From Zeugodacus cucurbitae (taxonomy: Eukaryota > Arthropoda > Insecta > Diptera > Tephritidae), in the NCBI RefSeq assembly GCF_028554725.1, contig NC_071670.1, positions 30,684,001-30,748,000 of the forward strand: a stretch of DNA of 64,000 bases. Direction: 5' to 3'. The position numbers were made by a program, and so were the translations under genes. Below the pieces are notes generated by a model. That model made no database searches. It saw only the letters and a list, made by a program, of their open reading frames with translations, and was not told the DNA's origin. Shown in pieces: positions 32,908-43,501 of the stretch (positions are counted from its first letter, which is position 1; every line of letters starts with the position of its first letter).

Positions 32908-33824
32908 AAGGGTGATATTTTAAGAGCTTGATAACTTTTAAAAAAAAAAAAACGCATAAAATTTATTTTATTTGAAACGTTAGATTGGTTCATGACATTT
33001 ACTTTTTGAAGATAATTTCATTTAAATGTTGACCGCGGCTGCGTCTTAGGTGGTCCATTCGGAAAGTCCAATTTTGGGCAACTTTTTCGAGCATTTCGGC
33101 CGGAATAGCCCGAATTTCTTCGGAAATGTTGTCTTCCAAAGCTGGAATAGTTGCTGGCTTATTTCTGTAGACTTTAGACTTGACGTAGCCCCACAAAAAA
33201 TAGTCTAAAGGCGTTAAATCGCATGATCTTGGTGGCCAACTTACGGGTCCATTTCTTGAGATGAATTGTTCTCCGAAGTTTTCCCTCAAAATGGCCATAG
33301 AATCGCGAGCTGTGTGGCATGTAGCGCCATCTTGTTGAAACCACATGTCAACCAAGTTCAGTTCTTCCATTTTTGGCAACAAAAAGTTTGTTAGCATCGA
33401 ACGATAGCGATCGCCATTCACCGTAACGTTGCGTCCAACAGCATCTTTGAAAAAATACGGTCCAATGATTCCACCAGCGTACAAACCACACCAAACAGTG
33501 CATTTTTCGGGATGCATGGGCAGTTCTTGAACGGCTTCTGGTTGCTCTTCACCCCAAATGCGGCAATTTTGCTTATTTACGTAGCCATTCAACCAGAAAT
33601 GAGCCTCATCGCTGAACAAAATTTGTCGATAAACACATTTCGAACCGAACACTGATTTTGGTAATAAAATTCAATGATTTGCAAGCGTTGCTCGTTAGTA
33701 AGTCTATTCATGATGAAATGTCAAAGCATACTGAGCATCTTTCTCTTTGACACCATGTCTGAAATCCCACGTGATCTGTCAAATACTAATGCATGAAAAT
33801 CCTAACCTCAAAAAAATCACCCGT
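32908..33824 (-). mobile_element. Mariner-superfamily 'rosa' (DD41D) element, internally deleted
   Basis: Imperfect inverted ends AAGGGTGATATTTT (left) and, complemented from the right, AACGGGTGATTTTTTTGAGG, with TA near both edges. The internal gene has the DD41D spacing of the rosa family, first described in Ceratitis. At about 0.92 kb the copy is shorter than a full element because the middle of the transposase has been removed. Confidence 0.72.
32999..33711 (-). pseudogene. rosa-type (DD41D) transposase, internally deleted
   Basis: The natural start is ATG at 33709-33711 (MNRLTNEQRLQIIEFYYQNQ, the first helix-turn-helix). About 55 bp later the sequence jumps into the catalytic core in another frame, losing the second DNA-binding domain and linker. 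The core frame runs 33652-32999: first Asp in FSDEAHFW, second in QQDGATCH, third in TPLDYFLWG. Exactly 41 residues separate the second and third Asp, hence DD41D. It ends HLNEIIFKK before TAA. All three catalytic Asp survive, so only the N-terminal deletion and frameshift inactivate it. Confidence 0.78.
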
Positions 33825-33930
33825 TAGTATATCTCTCTCTACTTTGTAATTTACCACTTTACTTCACCTTATCCTAGCACAAGCTGAAATAAATAATAAT
33901 CTGAATACGGAAAACAAGCGTCTTAAATAT
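33825..33930 (+). repeat. Unnamed interspersed repeat, copy 2 (right part)
   Basis: ACTTTGTAATTTACCACTTT and AATCTGAATACGGAAAAC continue the match to 24.67-24.76 kb, showing that the rosa element was inserted into a pre-existing repeat. Confidence 0.55.
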
Positions 33931-33959
33931 TTCTGTCTAATGAAAATATGAACCTGGGG

Positions 33960-34250
33960 TTAGACCTTAGACCTACTCCGTTTCTCACAACCCACAAGTT
34001 TGTCCTTCTTAGGGCTGTTTCCAAAAACTCACTGATCGTGTAAGGGAACAACATTGATACCATCAACACTATATCGTCTGCATACGCTACTGCTTTCACT
34101 CCACCTCCGTTAAGTTCAAGTAGTTAATTTCGTTCATAGCCACCACCCATAAAAACGGGGACAAGGCACCTCCTTGAGAAGTCGCTCTGCTTACGTAACT
34201 TGCTCGTATTGCTGAGACATTTGATGCTATAATCATTCTGCCTATAGCCA
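33960..34250 (-). pseudogene. LINE reverse-transcriptase palm fragment
   Basis: The minus strand reads SRATSQGGALSPFLWVVAMNE, then after a frameshift VAYADDIVLMVSMLFPYTIS with the catalytic YADD box, and ALRRTNLWVVRNG. The SxATxQGGxLSPLLW and AYADD pattern suits LOA/R1-type LINEs. It may derive from the same family as the fragment at 24840-25090. Confidence 0.6.
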
Positions 34251-34261
34251 TTAGCTAAGAA

Positions 34262-35000
34262 AGTATTCAGTGGAGTTCAAATCCGGACGTCCATCTGTGC
34301 AAGCTGTAAATTGAGTAAAAATTGAGATATCTTGATGAAACTTGGTACACGTGTTTCTTGGCACCGTAGGAAGATTGCTTTCGAAATAGGGCCACAAAAT
34401 GGCGAAAACCGAAAACACATAAAGTAATTAAGCCATAATTAAAGATATAAAAGTAAAGAATCGCACTATTAAGGGGCATATTTGTATGTAATTTTTTTGT
34501 CTAAGTTTGTTTTTACATATCTCGAAGACTACTTGAGCTATATCAACCTAGAATTGTTTCCGTTGGACATTTCCTTATACAGTTTAACAATGGAGGAAAT
34601 CGGAAAAAAACTACTGAAAATGCTTTAATTCAGTAAGGAAAAACACCAGAACCCTTAAACTTCATGGTAATGAAGGCACAGAAGAGCTGCACTCAAGTTT
34701 CTATACAAAATTTTAAATGGCAGTGGCGCCGCCCACGCATGGGACAAAAATCATATCTTAAAAAGTACTCGACGAATTTCAACGAAAACGATTGCGTTCA
34801 TATCACTGTTTTGGCATCAATATACTACAGTTTGAAAATTAGCAAAATCGGTTCACAACCACGCTTATTTTCCCCATACCACAGTTTTGAGGTCCATATG
34901 ATTCGTTTACTTTGCAATCTATAAATTAAGCACCTGTGAAGGTATCGGAACCGAACTTTGTACAAGTAAATCTGATCAATGCTTCCTTCAGCCCCATATA
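34262..35000 (+). mobile_element. DINE-1-like Helentron, left of pogo-like insertion
   Basis: GCAAGCTGTAAATTGAG, ATGGCGAAAACCGAAAACAC, GCAGTGGCGCCGCCCACG and TTCACAACCACGC in plus orientation. Similarity continues after 35491 to about 35680 (GTGGACTTTATACCATATAT). Confidence 0.55.
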
Positions 35001-35491
35001 CAGTGGAACTTCCATAACTCGAACTTCTATAACTAGAAGTTCTTCATAACTCGAACTCTTGAATTGGCAAATGAAGTCAAATTTCATACAAATCTCCTTC
35101 CATAAATAGAACTTTTTACCAGGGCATAATACAAAATTTAAAAGTTTACTATCGAGGCACACTTTTAAAAGATTCCCCCTATATCGTATGGAAGAGAACA
35201 AAAAATATGATAGTACTCTAATGGATTTCATAAATCATGTAACAAAAGCATAGGATACAGACGTCGAGAGCCAAACAATAGCCAAGTGCAAGAAACAAAA
35301 TTAAAGAATACATGTTTTAAAGTATTTAAATAAAACGTTATGCGAAGTAAATAATTAAAACTGTGTATAAATCAATAATTTACAGAATTTTGAAGAATGT
35401 ATGTTTTAATGAAAATTTCTATAACTCGAAGTCTCTCTAATTCGAAGTTTTTTTGTGGATTATGGTGATTCGAGTTAGAGAAGTTCCATTG
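35001..35491. mobile_element. Pogo-like MITE with AACTCGAA motif ends
   Basis: A 491-bp element with TA on both sides (34999-35000 and 35492-35493). Left end: CAGTGGAACTTCCATAACTC; right end complements to CAATGGAACTTCTCTAACTC. The motif AACTCGAA/TTCGAGTT recurs several times at each end (35018, 35047 and 35416-35475), as in pogo/Tigger termini. No transposase remains. Confidence 0.65.
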
Positions 35492-35689
35492 TACCTCTTA
35501 TAATGATTTTAAAAGTTCCGGTGGACTTTATACCATATATATCGTTTAATATGTCTTACGAAATTTAAGTGAACGTATAATGGATATATGTATCTTGCAT
35601 ATAGTGTAGCCTGGTGACGAAAATTAGTGAAAATGGTCTAGGAATTACAACTTCTTAGATGTACTATAAATAATATTTTTAAGAGATTT

Positions 35690-36470
35690 TTAATAAAGAT
35701 TAAGAGTACCTCTTTAACCAATAATTTACCAAAAGGTTAAAGAAAAGATGTTCAAAACATTACATGATCCCGAACTTACTCTAAAATGTGCAAAAGTACA
35801 TATAATAAGAACTTTTGCATATAAAGGTAAATTTGTGAACAAAATATACGTAATACTTTTATAACCTTCGCTGATACGTCAAATTGGTGAGAGTCGCCTT
35901 AATGTTAGCACAAATGTTGTGCATATCATAAGAAATAATTAGATACATAAACAAAGCAATTTATACATTAATCACAGTTAAGTGAAGTAGAAATATAAAT
36001 AGAAGAACTGCTCTTATAAAATGTAGAGCATTGTACATTTGGAACTACGAGTATAATAAAAAGTTTGGTTGGGTTCAATTCACCGTTATAAGCTCAGCGT
36101 GTTTTGAGCTTTCCATAACGATTGCAAAAGCTTTTGATATCCAATTAACTTAATTTTATATTTGCTCAAGTGTTTGTTATCATGGAGTTAAAACTTATAT
36201 GCTCGTCGATATGCTGTAGTAATATATATATTCTAATATTTTTCTAGATATATATTAGAAGGTGGAACTAGTGGATCAGGAGGCGGAGCTGGTGGATCAC
36301 TGCCTGCTGGAGGAATACCGCCTGCTGATTCACCACCGGCTGGTTCATCTCCACCAGCACCCGCTGCACCACAGCCACCAGCTAATGGTAACAACAGAAG
36401 AAGTAGCAATTAGAAGACTAGATGACGTGCATAACGAAGAAGACAACGTGCTGCTAGGAGAAGTAGTCTT
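35690..36470 (+). pseudogene. Relic of a secreted arginine-tailed gene (copy 3) with its upstream flank
   Basis: 35690-36240 matches 58690-59170 upstream of gene B (AAGAACTTTTGCATATA, AACAAAATATACGTAATA, GAGTCGCCTTA, ATATGCTCGTCGAT). The promoter, start codon and signal-peptide stretch are then missing. From 36263 the coding middle survives (GGTSGSGGGAGGS...PPADSPPAGSSPPAPAAPQPPANG), identical in parts to gene B residues 140-161. It is followed by NNRRSSN and a stop where gene B has its arginine tail, plus a shifted remnant of the tail (to 36470). A Jockey LINE then interrupts it. This is a decayed paralogue of gene B. Confidence 0.75.
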
Positions 36471-36958
36471 ACTTCAGTCGCTTGGGGTAATAAAATATTG
36501 TTCATTTTAACTGCCGGGCACGTTTTTGGTCTTAGAGAAAATGTAACATGCTTGCACTTCTGTTCATTTACATTTATACGCCAGTTTGCTAGCCATTCTT
36601 CGACAAAGATCAAATGCTCTCCTAATACTTTTGATGCTATAATTGGGCATTTGTTTCGGCTCACTAAAGCTGTATCATGCGCAAAAGTTGATTTCAAAAC
36701 ATTACTAGCTGTTGGAAGGTCTGCTGTTTATATTATGTATAGAGTTGGCCCTAAAACACTGCCCTGAGGTACACCAGCTCTTATTGGTCGTTCTTCAGAT
36801 ATGAAGTCTCCTACTTTGACAGTAAACTTTCTATTTTTTAAATAAGACTTCAAAGTTTTATGCATTTCGAGAGGTAAGCTTTTTTTTAATCTTATATAAA
36901 AGCCCGTCATGCCACACTTTATCGAACGCCTGAGCCACATCTAGAAATATAGCAGAAC
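36471..36958 (-). pseudogene. Jockey-type LINE, 3' part of a split copy
   Basis: Minus strand: TGFYIRLKKSLPLEMHKTLK, FTVKVGDF, SEERPIRAGVPQGSVLGPTLY (36728-36940), then after a frame change FAHDTALVSRN (36650-36700; the usual FADDTA has a changed residue), WLANWRINVNEQKCKHVTF and MNNILLPQATEVR to the junction at about 36471. The GVPQGSVLGP box and NxxKxxHVTF pattern place it in Jockey. The remainder lies at 38741-39240. Confidence 0.75.
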
Positions 36959-36970
36959 AGTACTCTCTAT

Positions 36971-38730
36971 GAAGAAGAGGGAAGCGAGACGCATTTGCAG
37001 AAAAAGAAAGAAAGAGGCAGAAATGCGTGAGTATGAAGAGCTTGACAAGCTGGCCGACAGGGGTAATGCTCGAAAATTTTACGAAAAGATCCGGCGACTA
37101 ACTGAAGGTTTCAAGACCGGAGCACACTCCTGTAGGCCCCCAGCGGTGATCTAGTGGTTGATGACCAGAGTATACTGTGTTTGTGGAGGGAACACTTCTC
37201 CAGCCTGCTGAATGGCAGTGAAAGTACAACACCAGGAGATGGCGAACCCGATTCCCCAATCGACGACGATGGAACAGATGTTCCATTGCCCGACCGTGAA
37301 GAAATTAGAATAGCAATTACCCGCTTGAAGAACAACAAGGCGGCGGGGGCCGATGGACTGCCGGCCGAGCTATTCAAATACGGCGGCGAAGAGCTGATAA
37401 GGTGCATGCATCAGCTTCTTTGCGAAATATGGTCGGAAGAAAGCATGCCCGACGATTGGAATCTCAGTGTACTCTGCCCAATCCACAAAAAGGGAGACCC
37501 CACAATCTGCGCCAACTATCGTGGGATAAGCCTCCTTAACATCGCTTATAAGGTTCTATCGAGCGTACTGTGTAAAAGACTAAAGCCCACCGTCAACAAA
37601 CTGATTGGACCTTATCAGTGTGGCTTTAGACCTGGAAAATCAACAACTGACAAGATATTCACCATGCGCCAAATCTTGGAGAAGACCCGTGAAAAAAGGA
37701 TCGACACACACCATTTATTTGTCGACTTTAAAGCTGCTTTCGACAGCACGAAAAGGAGCTGCCTTTATGCCGCGATGTCTGAATTTGGTATCCCCGCAAA
37801 ACTAATACGGCTGTGTAAGTTGACGTTGAGCAACACCAAAAGCTCCGTCAGGATCGGGAAGGACCTCTCCGAGCCGTTCGATACCAAACGAGGTTTCAGA
37901 CAAGGTGACTCGCTATCGTGCGACTTCTTTAACTTGATGCTGGAGAAAATTATAAGAGCTGCAGAGCTAAATAGAGAAGGTACAATCTTCTACAAGAGTG
38001 TACAGCTACTGGCGTACGCCGATGATATCGATATCATTGGAAACAAGCGCATTCGCGTCTTGGCTCCCACGTTACTGTTGACAGGCATAACTTTGAAGTT
38101 GTAGATAATTTCGTATACCTAGGAACCAACATTAACAACACGAACAATGTCAGCCTTGAAATCCAACGCAGAATCACTCTTGCCAACAGGTGCTACTATG
38201 GACTAAGTAGGCAATTGAAAAGTAAAGTCCTCTCTCGACGAACAAAAACTAAACTCTACAAGTCCCTCATCATTCCCGTCCTACTTTATGGTGCAGAAGC
38301 GTGGACGGTGTCAACATCCGATGAGACGGCACTAGGAGTTTTCGAGAGAAAGGTTTTGCGGAAGATTTACGGTCCCTTAAACATTGGCAACGGCGAATAC
38401 CGCAGAAGATGGAATGATGAGCTGTATGTGTTGTTCGACGACATAGACATAGTCCAGCGAATAAAAAGACAGCGGCTACGCTGGCTGGGTCATGTTGTTC
38501 GAATGGATGAAAGTGCCCCAGCTCTGAAAGTTTTCGATGCAGTACCCGCTGGTGGAAGCCGAGGAAGAGGGAGACCTCCACTCCGGTGGAAGGACCAGGT
38601 GGAGAAGGACCTGTCTTCACTTGGTATTACCAATTGGCGCCAAACCGCCAAAAGGAGAGATGCGTGGCGCACTGTTGTGGACTCGGCTATAACCGCGTAA
38701 GCGGTTTCTACGCCAGTTAAGAAGAAGAAG
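36971..38730 (+). mobile_element. RTE LINE copy C, 5'-truncated, inserted in a Jockey LINE
   Basis: Flanked by a 10-bp duplication TACTCTCTAT (36961-36970 and 38731-38740) and ending in an AAG-rich tail after CTACGCCAGTT. It starts in the linker upstream of the reverse transcriptase (KKREARRICRKRKKEAE). It is the best preserved RTE copy in the window. Confidence 0.9.
37154..38700 (+). pseudogene. RTE LINE reverse transcriptase, nearly intact domain
   Basis: A 316-codon frame (37154-38104) covers the complete fingers and palm: GADGLPAELFKYGGEEL, NLSVLCPIHKKGDPTICANY, PYQCGFRPGKSTTDKIF, LFVDFKAAFDSTKR with the first catalytic Asp, RGFRQGDSLSCDFFN and LAYADDIDIIGN with the catalytic YADD. Directly after IIGNK a deletion of about 165 bp removes the segment that includes MGLVVNEDKT and shifts the frame. 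The C-terminal domain then resumes at about 38104 and is open from 38215 to 38700 (RLRWLGHVVRMDESAPALK, GRPPLRWKDQVEKDL). The linker upstream (36969-37154) is in another frame and the endonuclease is missing. The copy is inactive but recent. Confidence 0.85.
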
Positions 38731-38740
38731 TACTCTCTAT

Positions 38741-39240
38741 ACTCGAACGCCCTTCTGATTTCGTTAGTAATTCTATTTACTTGTTCTACAGTGCCATGTT
38801 TTGCACGAAAACCGAATTGGTGCGTTGGCATTACATTATTTTCATGGACGAAAGGAGACATCTTTGATAGTAACACTTTTTCAAATATTTTAGAAAGACA
38901 GGGTAGAAGACTGATTGGTCTGTATGAAGACGGGTGTGTCAAGTCTTTACCTGGTTTCTCTATCATGATGATCTGCGACTTTTTCCATGAAATTGGGTTT
39001 CCATGAAATTGGCCCGAAACTGAAAATAGCGTTAAAGAGCAAGGAGAGCACTGTTAAAGCAATATTTGGTAACTCAATTAGCATTTTTGGAGTAATTTTA
39101 TCGTGTCCTGTCGACTTTTTTGGATTCAGCTCTTTTATGATTTTAATAATTTCAGAAGATGACGTTTAAATAAACCCAAGCGACTCGTTAGCGCTATTGG
39201 AGATGAATGGCAGCTTAAAGCTGTTCTTTGGGCAATTAGT
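38741..39240 (-). pseudogene. Jockey-type LINE, 5' part of a split copy
   Basis: Minus strand: LPFISNSANESLGF, then SSSEIIKIIKELNPKKSTGHDKITPKMLIELP and the frame MIEKPGKDLTHPSSYRPISL...SKIFEKVLL...HQFGFRAKHGTVEQVNRI (to about 38741). KKSTGHDKIT and SYRPISLLPCLSKIFEK are fingers-region landmarks of Jockey reverse transcriptases. A 16-bp local duplication (CATGAAATTGG at about 38986 and 39002) and a stop break the frame. It is continuous with 36471-36958 apart from the RTE insertion. Confidence 0.75.
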
Positions 39241-39257
39241 CATATATATATGCATGT

Positions 39258-39289
<32 letters not shown>

Positions 39290-39699
39290 TTATGTATGTT
39301 TGTATGTTTGCATAAACACAATCTCTTAAAGTAATTATTTTAATATAATTATATCATACATATGTTCATAAATATGTGGAGTAGAGAGTGTATATCATTT
39401 TACTATGCAGTAACCGTCTAATAGGTTACCATATACGAGTGAATTTCTTTTGGGAAAGCATTGCCCTAGGTCGGTGATTTCAGTAATTTTCGAACTGCCT
39501 TGTATTCATATTTAACGTCATTTATACATTTACGTAATTCTCTCTAGTAAACATATTCAGCCTTATTGTAAATGTAAACCGCAATCCCAAAGAAAAAACT
39601 CATACATTTGTGTTTTTTGTAACATGAATTTCACTTGGGAAAACCTCTCATCTTCGAAAATTTTCCCTTATTGTAAATGTAATTTTGTTCACGTCTTTT
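39241..39699. repeat. TA microsatellite and AT-rich spacer
   Basis: 39241-39300 is a TATATA/ATGTA microsatellite. The remainder is AT-rich with no recognised feature. Confidence 0.5.
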
Positions 39700-39905
39700 T
39701 ATACTCTCGCAAGAAAAGTTGATAAGAGAGTATTATAGTTTTGTCCATATAACGATTGTTTGTAAGTCCTAAAACTAAACGAGTTAGATTTAGTGTTATA
39801 TATACCAAAGTGATCAGGGTGACGAGTAAAGTTCAAATCCGGATGTCTGTCTGTCCGTCTGTCCGTCCGTGCAAGCTGTAACTTGAGTGAAAATGGAGAT
39901 ATCTT
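39700..39905 (+). mobile_element. DINE-1-like Helentron 5' terminus
   Basis: TATACTCTCGCAAGAAAAGTTG with AAGAGAGTATTATAG forms the 5' stem-loop. It is followed by GTTTGTAAGTCCTAAAAC, GTGATCAGGGTGACGAGT, the GTCTGTCTGTCCGTCTG tract and GCAAGCTGTAACTTGAG. It is cut off after GAGATATCTTAA by LINE sequence. Confidence 0.7.
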
Positions 39906-40090
39906 AATTGGCTTTAGTACTTGATTATATATAAACAGCTTGTTTTGGATTGAAAGCGTGGATCTAAAGCTCACCCCTTTTACTTGACATGCTCTTTCCA
40001 GCGAAGCTTAGCATCTAGGGTGATCCTTAGGTACTTAGCATTATTGTGATGTGGTGTAGGAGTTCAATTTATATAAATGGGATGGTATGA
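39906..40090 (-). pseudogene. Jockey-type LINE fragment
   Basis: Minus strand: HHNNAKYLRITLDAKLRWKEHVK then, frameshifted, SFRSTLSIQNKLFIYNQVLKPI. YLGxTLDxKLxWKxHI and LSxxNKLxxYxxVLKPI follow the palm domain in Jockey elements. Both ends are truncated. Confidence 0.65.
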
Positions 40091-40092
40091 TG

Positions 40093-40200
40093 TAGAGTCC
40101 GACCGATTAATCGGCCTTGGTATCGGCATTGGCCAGTCCCGACCACAAAATTAAGCATCGGCATCGGCCAAATTTGGCCGATTCTTTCTACTTCTTTCGG
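40093..40200. mobile_element. Possible hAT-type element terminus
   Basis: TAGAGTCCGACCGATTAATCGG and the repeated ATCGGC, GGCCAAATTTGGCC and ATCGGCATCGGCC motifs resemble the termini of some insect hAT elements. No matching right end was found, so this may be a fragment. Confidence 0.3.
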
Positions 40201-40860
40201 ATTATACTAAAATACATACATAAAGAAATTCAATAATTTTGCATTCAATTGAAGGTTTTATTTAGCACTGCTGGAAAGATTCGATTTGTGTCAAATATTC
40301 TCAGTTTCGTTTAACAACTTATTGAGATTTTGAAGATAATGTCATAAAGCCACAATTATTGAAGCATTCGTAACTACGAGAGTCTATTTTTAAAAGTTCG
40401 CCATAGACAGGTTCACGTAATAATCACTTGGTGCTGGTCTGGACTATAAGGTGCATGTAAAAGAACCTCCCTATAAAGCATCCGAAGTTTCTATCGAGTC
40501 ACTATCACTATATGACGCCTTTCACAATGCGAGATATAAGTCACAAAAGTCATATCTTTGAAAATAACGGATGTTTTTTATTAGACCTACTATTTTCGAA
40601 TATTGCCCTTAATGTTCATATTTGTCCTTAAAGGAAAAAAGCTATATTGCTGATGTGCTTTGAGAAAACGAGAATAAATCATTTTTTCTATCAACATAAA
40701 AAACAACATATAATTAATTTAGTTTTTATAATAATTAATACTAATTAAATGAATAAACAACTTCATATTTACGTATGAACTGAGTTGTTTTCTTATTTTG
40801 TGATGTTATTTACTAAATAAAGTTGTTGTTGAAAGAAAAGTTGTTGTAGTTAAGGCACTT
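40201..40860. other. Unassigned AT-rich stretch
   Basis: No coding or repeat structure was recognised. Confidence 0.3.
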
Positions 40861-41370
40861 TATGTGTTTTCGGTTTTCGCCATTTTGTGGACGTGGCAGT
40901 GGTCCGATCTTGCTCCGACCAATTTCAATGAAACTTGGTTTGTAATAGTTTCCTTACATCCCAATGATATGTTGTGATAATAGGCCAAATCGCTTCACAA
41001 CCACGCCTACTTCCTATTTACCAGAACTTTGAAGACGATCTGAAACGCTTACTTTACAATATATAAAGTAAGGACTAGTGAAGTTATCGGTGCAGAACTT
41101 TGCACAAATACTATGTTAATAGTGTGGCAGCCCCATTCTAAAAATCGCCGAAATCGCACCATAGGTTTTTAAGGCCCCATATATCGAACACGAGGACCTC
41201 GGTGCTTCTAACCTTATGTAATGGTTTCCAACTTTCAATGGACTTTATACAATATATATGACGAATATGTGGGTCAAATTGAGTATTATATAATATAAAT
41301 AAAGTTAAATAAATAAATTGCGAGAGTATAAAATGTTCGGTTACACCCGAACTTAGCCCTTCCTTACTTG
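40861..41370. mobile_element. DINE-1-like Helentron, chimeric orientation
   Basis: 40861-40915 is in minus orientation (TATGTGTTTTCGGTTTTCGCC). From CGACCAATTTCAATGAAACTTGG the sequence is plus and runs to a perfect 3' end (GCGAGAGTATAAAATG, hairpin, TTAGCCCTTCCTTACTTG). This is another orientation switch within one unit. Confidence 0.65.
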
Positions 41371-41399
41371 TTTTATATGTTTTTTTCGCCAAATGTACA

Positions 41400-42045
41400 C
41401 CTCTTTCGGGACTACGACCATCCAGTTTTATCCCATTGCGCTTGCCACTCGTTAAGGCTCACCTGTCTCTACTTTTTGCGCTCGTCGTCCGTTAGGCGCC
41501 TATTCACCGACACCGTTCTAAACGCGTAGACAACTCTAATGGCGCTTATTCTGAAATTTTTTTGCCTTGCATGGTACCTCATTGGTACATGTTTTTTGAC
41601 ATAGCGCTATCCCCCATATAGGAGTCGCGTACTTCAATACTGATTGACTAACTTTAGCTAATAGAGCCCTTCTTCTTTGGCTAAGACCACCAAAGTTGGC
41701 CATAAATCAAACAGATGCTTTGGATTTGATATATGTACATAGTTCCTTCGCAACGATAGTTACGGCAATGTCGTCCGCATAACCAATTATCTGGGCCCCT
41801 TTAAGACTCAGTGAATATTTTATCGTTAAGTTTTATAGTGATTTTCAGTGATTTGTTCGGGATGCGGTCAAGTCGATTACCAAAACTTGCATCATTGCGG
41901 GTGTCCTCAGTTGTAACTCATGCGCAGGGAAAATCGTTTTCACCACCTTTTTCCGGAGCGTAGGACAAGTTGTTGCTTGACTTCTACTCCCTCTGATCTT
42001 TGCCATAACAATTTTATATGCATCGCCCCACGGGTTCTCGTTCAC
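41400..42045 (-). pseudogene. LOA/R1-type LINE ORF2 remnant
   Basis: The minus strand starts with NPWGDAYKIVMAKIRG and LRKKVVKTIFPAHE (41845-42045), the linker before the reverse transcriptase in R1/LOA elements. After a deletion it reads YSLSLKGAQIIGYADDIAVTIVAKEL (41750-41820) with the catalytic YADD box, then RALLAKVSQSVLKYATPIWG. The fingers and the first catalytic Asp are lost, and stops are frequent. It is a fossil of ORF2. Confidence 0.65.
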
Positions 42046-42424
42046 CTTCTTACATAGCTCTTTAAAACATGTGGGCTTGCTTCTCTTTCATTTTTTCATG
42101 AAGCATTCACGCAGTCTTATATGCTCTGGTGTGCCTAAGCTTCTTTGGGAGCGACGTCTTGCTTTATGGCAGCAACATGACAACCTGGTTTCTCGTCCAA
42201 CATGATATCAAAGATGATTTGATTTCCTTATCCAGCGTATCTAACTTCCATCCTTTTTTATGTGTTTTTACAGCCTAGATTCCGTTTTTGCTCACTTTTC
42301 GATTTCTAACATAATAGCAAGGTTATCACTATGAGTATAGGAGTCGCACCCTTTCTAATTTGCTGTTCTAACCACTGTACTGCTAGCAAACGTGTAATCG
42401 ATTATTGATCCACGACCATTCTTT

Positions 42425-42835
42425 TCAAAAGTGTTTCTTCCGCCGGTATTGCCCCCACAAGCCTATATCGCAGCTTTGCTCTCTTTGTCCGGAACTTATT
42501 TGATAGTACTGTTCACAGACTAACGCCACATCTGCCTTCTCCTCATATATTGTCCGTGTCAGTAGTTCTTGACCCGCTTCACAATGATTAAGGTTGATTT
42601 GTACACCTCTCATTTGAAGTTTTTGTACGCTGCTTGATAAAGTGGACACCTCCAACTTTCGATACGATGATTCGTATCCTTTCGCCGTTTGTTTCTGCAT
42701 GCTGCACATGATGCCGTTTTGCCACACGCTGACGCTTCTGTCATATTCGCTTGTACACCTCTTCGCAAGATGCCGATATTCCAAGCACCTGAAGCACATT
42801 TTTAGATTCGGCTTTTCTCTTATTGTACAGACCAC
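42425..42835 (-). pseudogene. LINE zinc-knuckle and endonuclease N-terminus remnant
   Basis: One 136-codon frame contains CFRCLEYRHLAKRC, a CCHC zinc knuckle of LINE ORF1 proteins, and runs on into VQINLNHCEAGQELLTRTIY then EEKADVALVCEQYY, the first strands of an R1/LOA-type apurinic-like endonuclease (usual QINLNHC...ADVALISEPY). ORF1 end and ORF2 start are therefore fused in one frame by an intervening deletion, since these normally sit in separate overlapping ORFs. No later endonuclease catalytic motifs were found. Confidence 0.65.
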
Positions 42836-43240
42836 CCATCCTATTTTAATCTTATGAGCTTCCAGAAGTCGTTTTGCGTCCGTTGCTGGTAGGCTGATTA
42901 CCGCCGTCGTGTACCCGTATATGCCTTTTTGATGTTTTTGATCGCACCTTCTCCGAGGGAGCTTAACTCCTTAATAATTTATCTCTAATTGCCTCGACTA
43001 TGTCTTCTCTATTGGTTATTTCATCTAGAACGCGGATCTCCACTGATACCTCGTAGGTTAAGGCTCTTATTAGAACCTGATCGCCTAGTAGCTTCCCTAT
43101 CTCCTTTTCCTATGCTCCCGTGAGCCCGTGTTCGTCATCTGCTCCTTCTTCATTTTCAAAAGTATTTCACCTTTCGCTGTCTTTCTGATTCGCGTTACGT
43201 TTTTTCAAGCTCTTGCAGGGCGCACTTGTTTTCGACATTT

Positions 43241-43501
43241 CTAAGTATATAGCAGTACGACATATTTCCTGTGCGTGCGATTTTTATTGCATCCGATCTT
43301 GAACGCGAAGCAGAGCTTGTCTTCTTCTTCTGTTTCTGCGTTTTGTGTTTGACCTGCGTCTATGCATTTCCCTTCTCCATGTCTGTTTTTTCTTTTACTG
43401 GGATGTTTCGATCGCACCCCTAAAGGGGTCAGCTTCAGTGTTAACTCCATTAGTGGTCGGCGTTCTCCTGGATGATTCCGCTTCTGGCATTTTTCTTCCA
43501 A
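43241..43501 (-). pseudogene. LINE ORF1 N-terminal remnant
   Basis: An 86-codon frame rich in Lys, Arg and Glu (MEEKCQKRNHPGERRPLMEL start) at the position expected for ORF1 of the surrounding LINE. No structured domain was recognised, and the frame breaks before the zinc knuckle. Confidence 0.4.
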
